Positions 17,388-24,654 of a DNA stretch of 64,000 bases are shown in pieces (position 1 is the first letter of the stretch; each line of letters opens with the position of its first letter). The position numbers and the translations under genes were made by a program. Under the pieces are notes generated by a model that was given only the letters and a program-made list of their open reading frames with translations, searched no databases and had not been told where the DNA came from. This DNA is from Psychrobacillus antarcticus (lineage in GTDB: Bacteria; Bacillota; Bacilli; Bacillales_A; Planococcaceae). The stretch is taken from positions 204,965-268,964 of the forward strand of contig NZ_JAIZDB010000006.1 of NCBI RefSeq assembly GCF_029533155.1, read 5' to 3'.

Positions 17388-17825
17388 TCATTCCTCCAGT
17401 TCATTTAGAAATAGGTTTAACTCTTTTAAATTGGCCATTAAAGTCTCTGAGTTTATATCTAAATAATTGCAGCTTGTAATTTTATTGATAATTGCTTGTT
17501 CGATTAGTTTCTCTTCTTTTATAGCCTTTTCGGTCAAAGAAATAACGAATGCTCGTTTATCTTTATCAGATTGTTGTTTGTTAAGCCACCCATTGCCGAT
17601 CATCCGGTTGATAATAGGATTTAACGTTCCAATACCAAGTCCTAATTTGTTTCCGATGTCCTTTACCAACAAGTTATTCTGTTCCCATAGCGTAAGTAAT
17701 ACTAGATATTGCGAGAATGTTAAATGGAATGGCTCCAAAGTTCGTGCATACAACTTGGAAAAATTACTAGACGCCTTGTAAACCTCAAAGCATAGCTGTT
17801 GTTCCAATTTGGAAGGATTGTTCAT
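17388..17825 (-). CDS. ohrR: OhrR-type MarR regulator (organic peroxide sensor)
   Basis: 145 residues from ATG 17825 (AGGTGTGA upstream). The peroxide-sensing cysteine is at position 12 in QQLCFEVYKAS, the place of Cys15 in Bacillus subtilis OhrR, and the winged helix follows (LTFSQYLVLLTLWEQ, LGIGTLNPIINRMIGNGWL). A second cysteine occurs near residue 122. Located between ohr and the peroxidase gene on the same strand, it should repress this operon; two matching palindromes lie at the ohr promoter. Confidence 0.88.
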   Translation of the reverse strand: MNNPSKLEQQLCFEVYKASSNFSKLYARTLEPFHLTFSQYLVLLTLWEQNNLLVKDIGNKLGLGIGTLNPIINRMIGNGWLNKQQSDKDKRAFVISLTEKAIKEEKLIEQAIINKITSCNYLDINSETLMANLKELNLFLNELEE

Positions 17826-17848
17826 AAAAATCACACCTAAAAATTAAT

Positions 17849-18268
17849 TTATTTTACGATTATTTCTACATCTATTGAGTTCTTAACTGCTTTAGAATAA
17901 GGGCAATATTCATGCGCCTTTTGTACATATTTTTCTTTTAAATCATCGTCTATTCCGAAAATCTCGACTTCTAGCTTAGCAGCTAATTTCACCCCACCGT
18001 TTTCTTTGTCGGTGATCAATGAAATAGTAGCAGTAACTTCGCTTTTCTCTACTTTTACTTTATCATGTTCCAACACAAGTTCCAATGCACTATTAAAGCA
18101 AGAGCTGTAGCCTGCAGCGAAAAGCTGTTCTGGGTTTGATGCAGTAGTTGCTTCTCCACCTAATGCTTGTGGTTTAGCAATGTCCAAATAAAATATATTG
18201 TCTAATGAATGTCCCTCACCTTGTCGCCCACCTGTGTTTACAATTGTTGTTTCGTATAACGTTTTCAT
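17849..18268 (-). CDS. ohr: Organic hydroperoxide resistance protein (Ohr/OsmC family)
   Basis: 139 residues, start ATG with AGGGGGG upstream. OsmC fold thiol peroxidase that reduces organic hydroperoxides, dimeric with two active sites at the interface. The peroxidatic Cys57 lies in AGYSSCFNSAL and the resolving Cys122 in HEYCPYSKAV; the family-typical NPEQLFAAGY is present. First gene of ohr-ohrR-gpx, with a regulated promoter immediately upstream. Confidence 0.95.
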   Translation of the reverse strand: MKTLYETTIVNTGGRQGEGHSLDNIFYLDIAKPQALGGEATTASNPEQLFAAGYSSCFNSALELVLEHDKVKVEKSEVTATISLITDKENGGVKLAAKLEVEIFGIDDDLKEKYVQKAHEYCPYSKAVKNSIDVEIIVK

Positions 18269-18292
18269 AATATAATCCCCCCTACCGTTTTA

Positions 18293-18342
18293 ATCGTGTA
18301 CGATCTAATTAATAGAATAAACTATATCGCACACGATGTAAA
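18293..18342 (-). promoter_or_regulatory. ohr promoter with two OhrR operators
   Basis: Minus-strand promoter TTTACA (18342-18337), 17-bp spacer, TATTCT (18319-18314). Two related dyads, ATCGCACACGAT (18326-18337) in the spacer and ATCGTGTACGAT (18293-18304) downstream of the start site, have centres 33 bp apart, about three helical turns. Confidence 0.75.
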
Positions 18343-18360
18343 ATGATAAGCATTAGAAAA

Positions 18361-18505
18361 GTCGGGGAAAAGGACGTCCGCTCCTTTAAAAATAATAATG
18401 TAGATATGCCATTGATTTCCGCTCCGATCGGACGCTTTCCGAGGGCACGGCTTCAGCCCGCGCTATTCCCACTGGAGACGCCGCTCTGCGCTCCAATCAA
18501 CTAGA
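18361..18505. repeat. GC-rich intergenic repeat element, copy B
   Basis: Contains GATTTCCGCTCCGATCGGAC and GGGCACGGCTTCAGCC, the inverted counterpart of the core at about 8574-8600. No coding potential on either strand. The surrounding stretch 18506-18744 shows nothing I can identify. Confidence 0.55.
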
Positions 18506-18744
18506 CCCACTTTATATGATTGGATAATTCGCTATAAAACTACCTAAATATATGTGTTTTATCTTGAAATTAGTAAGAATGACAGTGATTCCTATCAAAG
18601 TAAATCCACTTTTTTTCTTTTCTAATAAAATAGTATCCCTAACCAAGCGGACAGTTTTATCCCTACATTAACTTGGATTACTCTTATAATCTAAGCGAAA
18701 GTCTATGCAATATCTTAAAGTTTAGTACTACTCACTTAATTGAT

Positions 18745-19025
18745 TGGAGTGTAAGGTGGCGACTTCTGCGGGATGAGTGAGACAGATGAGATATCACAGC
18801 GACGCGCTAGCAACGGTGATAGCTCATCACTCACCCCGCGGAGGCCCACAGGATGTGGGTTATGCAATCGTTGCCGCAGGACGCGGCGAACTTAGATTGC
18901 CTTCCCTTTGAGACGCGGCGCACTTAGCCTTTGTACCCCACCTGGAACGGAAATCACTGGCAGTATTTATCCATTCCTTAAAGTTCTGGAAAAACAGAGT
19001 TCATGCTGTATTTTTATATACTTGC
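18745..19025. repeat. GC-rich intergenic repeat element, copy C
   Basis: Opens near GGTGGCGACTTCTGCGGGAT and ends with CCACCTGGAACGGAAATCAC and the tail AGTTCTGGAAAAACAGAGTTC (18981 on), which is about 85% identical to the tail of copy A. Internal short repeats GACGCGGCG occur twice (18881, 18921). It sits immediately downstream of a gene terminator, as copy A does. Confidence 0.6.
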
Positions 19026-19031
19026 TTATCT

Positions 19032-19079
19032 ATAAAAAAGTGTATGTAATTTTCAATAGAAAACCATACACACTTTTTA
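19032..19079 (-). terminator. Terminator of the tubby-like gene
   Basis: AAAAAGTGTATG on one side pairs with CATACAC-ACTTTTT on the other (one bulged pair); T6 follows on the minus strand. Confidence 0.75.
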
Positions 19080-19080
19080 C

Positions 19081-19608
19081 TTAAGACCCTATAAACAACG
19101 CACACTGACTAATTGCGATAAAAAATGCTACATTATTTATAGGAGAATTATCATTCACTTCAAGTTGAATTTTAAACACCTCAGCAAGATCTGCTTTCCA
19201 CCTTGCAATTTCGTTGTCCATATAGACATATTTAGACCAATCTTCCATTTCTTTTTCCAATTTAATCTGTAAATAACCATCTGAAATGAGTAAATCTGGA
19301 ACGAGCTCTTTCCACTTGTCATACGCAACTATGTATTTCTTCTCATCAACATAGTCAAAAGCTTCAAAATACACTTTTCCTTTACGGGATACTTTTTTAC
19401 ACCTGCATAGTAACTCATCATTTGTATTGTAAACGTTATACCAAACAAAGTAGCGATAATCCAACGTTTTATCTAATCGCTTCTTAATACTATTGGAATA
19501 ATACCGTTGAAATATATAAACAATTTCCGCTTCCTCGTTAAAAACATAGGTTTTCGGAGTCTCCGCAATATTAATAGGTTGTTCGTATGTATAGATAGCC
19601 AATTTCAT
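19081..19608 (-). CDS. Hypothetical protein, possible tubby C-terminal-like fold
   Basis: 175 residues. The sequence is rich in aromatic beta-strand segments (EEAEIVYIFQRYYSN, YRYFVWYNVYNTNDELLCRCKK, GKVYFEAFDYVDEKKY), a pattern seen in bacillar YxjI-like tubby/LURP-one proteins; this is a tentative match. The C-terminus is hydrophobic (NNVAFFIAISQCALFIGS), possibly a membrane anchor. The ATG at 19608 touches GGAGGG, so TTG 19602, 7 bases from that site, may be the real start. Function unknown. Confidence 0.6.
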   Translation of the reverse strand: MKLAIYTYEQPINIAETPKTYVFNEEAEIVYIFQRYYSNSIKKRLDKTLDYRYFVWYNVYNTNDELLCRCKKVSRKGKVYFEAFDYVDEKKYIVAYDKWKELVPDLLISDGYLQIKLEKEMEDWSKYVYMDNEIARWKADLAEVFKIQLEVNDNSPINNVAFFIAISQCALFIGS

Positions 19609-19729
19609 CCCTCCTGTAAAAAATATTACATAAACCGACTAAATTATTTCCCGGGAAACGAATTTTCACTACTCTTTCATGTTTTAATGGGTTTCGTCCA
19701 ATTAATACTTCCCGGAAAATAGGAATGTC

Positions 19730-19765
19730 AAAAACTAGACTCGTTAGTATTGTCTAGTTTTTTTG
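19730..19765 (-). terminator. Terminator of the EamA transporter gene
   Basis: AAAAACTAGAC (19730-19740) pairs with GTCTAGTTTTT (19752-19762); the gene's stop codon lies in the stem. T5 follows on the minus strand. Confidence 0.85.
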
Positions 19766-20656
19766 TATTTTACTTTTAGGATACCTTTTCATTTGCTGCA
19801 GGATAAATAAAAACACTCCAACGAGCACTAGAATTCCTCCAACAATTTGCCAGCCTACCAGTCGCTCTCCTAAGAAAATAGCAGCAAGGATAGTTGCCCC
19901 TACCGGCTCTCCTAAAATACTCATAGATATCGTTGTGGCAGTTACATAATTCATCAACCAATTGTTAATCAAGTGAGAAATTGTCGGCACAATTGCTAAC
20001 AACACAAAAATTCCCCATTCTTTTGAATCATACCCTCCCATTGCAACGCCTGTCAGCAAATTATAAACAACGAGTGCGATGGCGGCAAACCCAAAAACAG
20101 TGAAACTATAAATCCAATGTGAAACCTTTCTCACCGCTTTTTGCCCAATTAATAAATAACCGACAACCGCAATAACACTGAGAAATGAAAGAATATCTCC
20201 AAGAATTGCATTTCTACTCAATCCAAAATCTCCCCATCCAACCATCACTGCTCCTATAACTGCAATACCCATTGTCATCAGTGCCGATTTTGTTGTTCTC
20301 TCTTTAAATAAAATGACACCACCAATTAAGGCGATTATAGGTTGGAGTGCAAGAATGATTGTTGAACTGGCAACTGTTGTCAATTTTAAAGAACCAAACC
20401 AGAGGGCAAAATGCAGTGCTAAAAATAGACCTGCGACAAATAGCAGTAGCCATTCTTTGTTTGCAATTTTTTTAAACTCTGCCCGTTTAAACCACACGAC
20501 TGGCAGTAATAACAGGGTTGCTAAAATCATTCGATACATGCTTAATATAGTAGCGGGTGCATGAGACCACTTCACAAAAATGGCCGCAAACGAAATCGCT
20601 ATAATGGAAATGATTAATGGTAATACAATTGATTTGGATGTATTTGCTTGATTCAC
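19754..20656 (-). CDS. EamA/DMT-superfamily transporter
   Basis: 300 residues, ten membrane helices in two repeated EamA halves (about 8-140 and 150-290), starting with GTG 20656 after GGGGT. Conserved features include AATIFVKWSHAPA-like first helix, ILALQPIIALIGGVILFKERTT and the second-half LGEPVGATILAAIFLGERL. Members export amino acids or other metabolites; no substrate can be assigned. Single gene with its own terminator. Confidence 0.88.
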   Translation of the reverse strand: MNQANTSKSIVLPLIISIIAISFAAIFVKWSHAPATILSMYRMILATLLLLPVVWFKRAEFKKIANKEWLLLFVAGLFLALHFALWFGSLKLTTVASSTIILALQPIIALIGGVILFKERTTKSALMTMGIAVIGAVMVGWGDFGLSRNAILGDILSFLSVIAVVGYLLIGQKAVRKVSHWIYSFTVFGFAAIALVVYNLLTGVAMGGYDSKEWGIFVLLAIVPTISHLINNWLMNYVTATTISMSILGEPVGATILAAIFLGERLVGWQIVGGILVLVGVFLFILQQMKRYPKSKIQKN

Positions 20657-20764
20657 TTATTTACCCCGTTCTATTAATTTTCTAGCTTATAAACTAATCT
20701 TAATATACTGGATATAGCTTAAAATTGGAAATACAAATAACTTCTCATCTATTGATAAGAAGTT

Positions 20765-22210
20765 TTAGGACTGATCTCTTTTCCACTTTCTATATCTATC
20801 ATAAGTTCTTTTACCACCTGTGTAACCGATTAAAGCAATAGCTAGTGCTATTCCCGTTAACGCTGTAATAAGTGCTATCCATTCAAAAAAGGAATATCCA
20901 GGCACCTTAGCCCAATCTGTTTTCCCCTTCCAATCGTCAATAACCAGGTTCATCCCATAAATACCAGAAACCACCGTAAAAATAGTAAGCATAAATAACA
21001 ATGAATTATGTCGTTTGTTCGATTGGTTGTCTTGAGCACGGTATAGGTCATTTACAGTTTGGTTCACTTCATTGAAAAGATCTTGTAGACGGAATACTTC
21101 TCGTAACTGCTGCGTTAGCTCTTTTCCTTCCGCTCTAGCAGAAACCTCTTCAAAATAATAGCGTGAATAGAATTTTGATATGAGTTCTATTAACTCCTCC
21201 ACATATCTTTTATCCTTCGCCCAACTAACTTCACTATGCTCATAAGAAACCTTTAACAGCATAATTTTATAGTAATAATGAAGCATTAAATTATAATAAT
21301 GCACACTCATAAATTGAGAAGTCTCTTCCTTTAATTTATCTTTTTTCTTATTAGTAAGAGTTGCCTGCGTATGCTCTGATGAAATGGTATATGTATACGG
21401 TGCCCAACGATCATGAATACGTCTTTGAACATATCGCTTTACAAAATCGGAATTAGAGCTGGAGATAAATTCCTTTCCATTTGTATCCTTTCCATCTAAA
21501 TGCGCCAAACGAAACAAATGATCATCTGTAATTTCAGATTTTTCATTGGCAATTAAATATAGAGAACTATGCATTCGCTCATCTTCAAAATAAGGAAGAC
21601 TCCCATAATAACCAGCTAACTTTTCATCGTGGATGATAAACGGTTTTAAAGGCTTACATAAAAAATCAAACACGAGCTCGTTTGTGGTTTCGAACACTAT
21701 ATTTTTATGGTGAATTTTAGAACCTTTATCGAAAGCAAGCTTAGGCTCGAGCACTCGAAAATGAGCGATGTGGTCTAATATGTTCGTCAATGTCTCCTGA
21801 TCTTGATCCATTGCAGCACGTATGGTGATAATACCTATTCCAAAAGGACATAAAGTAATATCCACACTGTTAATGATAAAGTTGAGTTTATGGTCATTCA
21901 CTTCATATGTAAAGAATTCTTCTACTACTTTGGAATAACGCAAAAACCCTCTATTATTTGTATGAATAGGGAATAATTTATCCTCAATGAACGGCAAAAA
22001 GAACTGATCTAATTCCTCATGTGCGATTTTTATATTATCTCCATAATATTTGTCTTGTAGTTCTTCTTTGTCTAAAGTGAAAAAGGTGAATTGATGCTTT
22101 TCTAGCTCTTCCATAAGTTCTTTCCGATCTTTCTCTCGAAAAGAAAATGGAAATAGATAGGTCATATATGCATCAGTCACAACCAAAGGCCGAATCACTA
22201 AACTATCCAT
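20765..22210 (-). CDS. CorA-like divalent cation transporter homologue
   Basis: About 481 residues from ATG 22210 (AGGTGA 5 bases upstream). The large N-terminal cytoplasmic domain and long stalk helix (about 320-400) are followed by two membrane helices near the C-terminus, with the pore signature YGMN just after the first one (SGIYGMNLVIDDW). This is the CorA arrangement, but the protein is longer than usual CorA (about 320 residues) and the N-terminal part is diverged. Mg2+, Co2+ or Zn2+ transport is possible; several such bacillar homologues are untested. Confidence 0.8.
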   Translation of the reverse strand: MDSLVIRPLVVTDAYMTYLFPFSFREKDRKELMEELEKHQFTFFTLDKEELQDKYYGDNIKIAHEELDQFFLPFIEDKLFPIHTNNRGFLRYSKVVEEFFTYEVNDHKLNFIINSVDITLCPFGIGIITIRAAMDQDQETLTNILDHIAHFRVLEPKLAFDKGSKIHHKNIVFETTNELVFDFLCKPLKPFIIHDEKLAGYYGSLPYFEDERMHSSLYLIANEKSEITDDHLFRLAHLDGKDTNGKEFISSSNSDFVKRYVQRRIHDRWAPYTYTISSEHTQATLTNKKKDKLKEETSQFMSVHYYNLMLHYYYKIMLLKVSYEHSEVSWAKDKRYVEELIELISKFYSRYYFEEVSARAEGKELTQQLREVFRLQDLFNEVNQTVNDLYRAQDNQSNKRHNSLLFMLTIFTVVSGIYGMNLVIDDWKGKTDWAKVPGYSFFEWIALITALTGIALAIALIGYTGGKRTYDRYRKWKRDQS

Positions 22211-22272
22211 TGCATTCACCTACTTTATGTATTATTCTTATTTACCTTATTTGTACGATTCATAAACCCAAA

Positions 22273-22319
22273 AATACAGTCATTCCTAAAGTGGACTGGA
22301 CTTTAGGAATGACTGTATT
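22273..22319 (-). terminator. Strong terminator after the Asn-rich gene
   Basis: A stem of about 19 bp: AATACAGTCATTCCTAAAG (22273-22291) with its complement (22301-22319), loop of 9, T5 following on the minus strand. Confidence 0.92.
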
Positions 22320-22331
22320 AGAAGCTAATTA

Positions 22332-22538
22332 TTACTTAAGGTTATTATTGTTGTTGTTATTGTTGTTTCGGTTATTATTTCGTTCGTTTTGGTTGTTTTT
22401 TTTGTTTTGTTCGTTTTGGTTTTGCTTGTTTAAATTGTCAAAGTTGAAATCCTCACCGAACTCAGCTGGATTATTTTGGTTGTTGTTATTGCGGTTATTA
22501 TTGTTGTTATTATTATTTCGGTTATTATTGTTTCCCAT
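22332..22538 (-). CDS. Asn-rich protein, probable gamma-type small acid-soluble spore protein
   Basis: 68 residues, about half asparagine, with two N-rich blocks around a central AEFGEDFNFDNLN. The start ATG has a perfect GGAGGTGA site. Gamma-SASP are Asn/Gln-rich storage proteins cut by the germination protease GPR at a motif like TEFASEF; AEFGEDF at residues 26-32 resembles that site. A close match to a sigma-G promoter lies 45 bp upstream, and a very strong terminator follows. The assignment rests on composition, motif and promoter together; the protein is not similar throughout to Bacillus subtilis SspE. Confidence 0.65.
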   Translation of the reverse strand: MGNNNNRNNNNNNNNRNNNNQNNPAEFGEDFNFDNLNKQNQNEQNKKNNQNERNNNRNNNNNNNNNLK

Positions 22539-22562
22539 GACTGCTCACCTCCTTGACCATAT

Positions 22563-22592
22563 TAGAATGGTTCAAATGGTGAATTATATACT
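22563..22592 (-). promoter_or_regulatory. Probable sigma-G promoter of the SASP-like gene
   Basis: Minus strand: AGTATA (22592-22587), 17-bp spacer, CATTCTA (22569-22563). The forespore sigma-G consensus is about TGHATA, 17-18 bp, CATWMTA; here 5 of 6 and 7 of 7 positions fit. Confidence 0.6.
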
Positions 22593-23059
22593 TAATCTTT
22601 TAACTTTTTATTAATGTTTTTCTCTTTTCCCTGATTAGTTAGAGAATTGATATCCACCTCTTTTGCAAATTCAGCTTGCAGGTTCGTTCGATTGTAATAA
22701 TACCTTGCATTTTTATCGGGGATAGATTGACTCGGTTCGATGTGCATATATCGGTGTAAAAAGAATTCTCCTACCATCAATAACAATGCAGAGCTAAAAG
22801 CGGCTGCCCCTAGAGCTACCGGTTGCTTGTATATATAAGATCCCAAAAAGCAAATAACCACAAGAGCAATGACAAAATCACTTATTGTTGCCCACACATT
22901 CCCTATTTTAGGTAATAAAAAGACATCTCCTACATATCCCACTACCGTAAGAACCACACTAGTAATGAGCATGTCTGAAATAGATACATCATAAAAAACA
23001 CTTAAAGCAACCCATAACACCGCAGTTATCATGACAAACTTCATTAAAAAAGCTTTCAT
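22592..23059 (-). CDS. DUF2512 (YndM-like) membrane protein
   Basis: 155 residues, four membrane helices (about 5-22, 28-48, 57-75, 80-98) and a charged C-terminal tail. Opening MKAFLMKFVMITAVLWVALS and the VGYVGDVFLLPKIGNVWATI loop are typical of YndM/DUF2512. Function unknown; homologues occur mainly in spore formers, which fits the SASP-like neighbour downstream. Weak ribosome site (AAGGGG is 16 bases away). Confidence 0.8.
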   Translation of the reverse strand: MKAFLMKFVMITAVLWVALSVFYDVSISDMLITSVVLTVVGYVGDVFLLPKIGNVWATISDFVIALVVICFLGSYIYKQPVALGAAAFSSALLLMVGEFFLHRYMHIEPSQSIPDKNARYYYNRTNLQAEFAKEVDINSLTNQGKEKNINKKLKD

Positions 23060-23092
23060 ATATATGCGTTTTCAACCCCTTCCTATAAAGAT

Positions 23093-24028
23093 TTATCTTT
23101 TTTTAGTTGAAGTTTGTGCTTTAGACTGTTGTCTTGCAAACCATTCATTTAGTTCACGATAACTCATGCCTGCATTTGCATTTAATCGTTTAACTTCCTC
23201 AATATCTGTTCCAACTACAGTAAATTTTTTATCATTATTTATAGTAAACGCTTCCTTTCCATTAATGAATATAGGGCTACTTTTTTTGTACCATTGATAA
23301 AACAGTATTGAAACTAGCCCTACTTCCACAGTGTCCCCACCGTAGTACATAATCATGCTACCTAGTTCTGCTTGATCTTTTGCAACCCCAATTGGAGGAT
23401 TAGCATAAATATATTTAGATAAGACCGAATGACCTGCTAAAGCAAAAAGAAAGACAACTGAACGATATAAATAACTTTTTCTTATAGGTGTCAAATCAAC
23501 ATAAATGATGGAAATTGTAAATACATACCCAGCTAGGAAAATATGGACATGAATAATTACATATAGGAGCATATTTTCGTGCATCATAGGAAACAAATCG
23601 GTTGTGTAAAGCATCCACAAGCCACCAACATTTAATAGGGATGCAATAATAGGGTGCTGAACAAAATGAAGAGGACGACTACGTAAAATTGCAGTTAGCC
23701 TCCTTGCGATATGTACATTAATCGTTCGCAATAAAAGCGTTATTGGGGCACCTAATGCCATTAAAAGCGGCGCGACCATTCCCAGTAATACATGGCCAAT
23801 CATATGAGCAGAAAAATTCGTGTGCGCTAAATTTGAAATAGGACCAATTAGCGAAAGTATTGCACATAGGATTCCGAAGCTCCACACAACAATTCGGTAC
23901 ACTGGCCATGACCTTTTCTTTCGATTGGACAGACCTACTGCCACTAGATAAAAAACGAATAACAATATAAAGGGAAACGCTATTAAAATCTGGAGACTAG
24001 CTGCTGAATAGTGGTCGTGAGTATGCAC
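23093..24028 (-). CDS. ctaG: Cytochrome c oxidase assembly factor CtaG
   Basis: About 312 residues if translated from GTG 24028, which lies 8 bases after the upstream stop and has GAGGGGG about 11 bases before it; ATG 24052 is an alternative without a ribosome site. Caa3-type CtaG family: seven membrane helices, conserved HMIGHVLLGMVAPLLMALGAP and HVHIFLAGYVF with histidines thought to handle copper for the CuA/CuB centres of caa3 oxidase. The N-terminus is His-rich (HTHDHY). It is coupled to a DUF2243 gene upstream. Confidence 0.87.
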   Translation of the reverse strand: MHTHDHYSAASLQILIAFPFILLFVFYLVAVGLSNRKKRSWPVYRIVVWSFGILCAILSLIGPISNLAHTNFSAHMIGHVLLGMVAPLLMALGAPITLLLRTINVHIARRLTAILRSRPLHFVQHPIIASLLNVGGLWMLYTTDLFPMMHENMLLYVIIHVHIFLAGYVFTISIIYVDLTPIRKSYLYRSVVFLFALAGHSVLSKYIYANPPIGVAKDQAELGSMIMYYGGDTVEVGLVSILFYQWYKKSSPIFINGKEAFTINNDKKFTVVGTDIEEVKRLNANAGMSYRELNEWFARQQSKAQTSTKKR

Positions 24029-24035
24029 CTGAAAG

Positions 24036-24527
24036 TCAGCCCCCTCGTTCATGGTTTGTCTGATAGATCAAAATAGCTCCAACCAGAATCATTAAAGCAG
24101 CTAAAATATTCCACCCTAAATCATATGGGAGAATGTCAACACCGTAACGGATTTGATGTAAACGCATCCATTTATGTTGAATGATTCCGTCATACAGTTG
24201 AAAAACACCTGCACCCAAAAGGATTCCACCGACCCATCTTTTCAACCAAAATGCATGCCGTCTATGAAGGTCTGCTAGTAGAAATGATGCTCCAATCGTA
24301 GCTATAAAGCTAAACGCATGAAAAAGCCCATCCGATACAAGTCCAATATCAGTTGTTGATTTATCGTAAAAGTGATGCCAGTGAAGAAGCTGATGGAAAG
24401 CTACTTCGTCTATAAATGCCACAATTCCAAGTCCAAACAAAATGCCAGTCCACATATTCTGTTTGGCATATGCTCTTTTATGTGGGTTTTGCTTATAATC
24501 AGTGGAAGCATACATGGAAGTCGTCAT
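24036..24527 (-). CDS. DUF2243 membrane protein
   Basis: 163 residues from ATG 24527 (AAAGGGTG upstream; an earlier GTG overlaps that site). Four membrane helices; the family signature ILFGLGIVAFIDEVAFHQLLHWHHFYD with clustered histidines, and GLFHAFS, may bind metal. It is regularly found just before ctaG in bacilli, suggesting a role with copper or oxidase assembly, though the function is unproved. Confidence 0.87.
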   Translation of the reverse strand: MTTSMYASTDYKQNPHKRAYAKQNMWTGILFGLGIVAFIDEVAFHQLLHWHHFYDKSTTDIGLVSDGLFHAFSFIATIGASFLLADLHRRHAFWLKRWVGGILLGAGVFQLYDGIIQHKWMRLHQIRYGVDILPYDLGWNILAALMILVGAILIYQTNHERGG

Positions 24528-24610
24528 TAATAACACCCTTTCTAAGTCAGCTTCTCCTTTTGAGAAAGGATTTAAACAGCGATATAACCACGATATAAAT
24601 ATACTTAATA

Positions 24611-24642
24611 AAAAAACAACCGAAATAGTTTCAGTTGTTTTC
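24611..24642 (-). terminator. Terminator of the HTH/F1-beta fusion gene
   Basis: AACAACCGAAA pairs with TTCAGTTGTT (one mismatch) around a 4-base loop; on the minus strand T7 follows. Confidence 0.8.
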
Positions 24643-24654
24643 CTTCGATTTGGA

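Noticed and set aside
22147..22614. Plus-strand frame of 155 codons rich in Leu and Phe
   Set aside because: It is the reverse complement of the Asn-rich gene and its neighbours; no ribosome site, and it crosses the strong terminator at 22273-22319.
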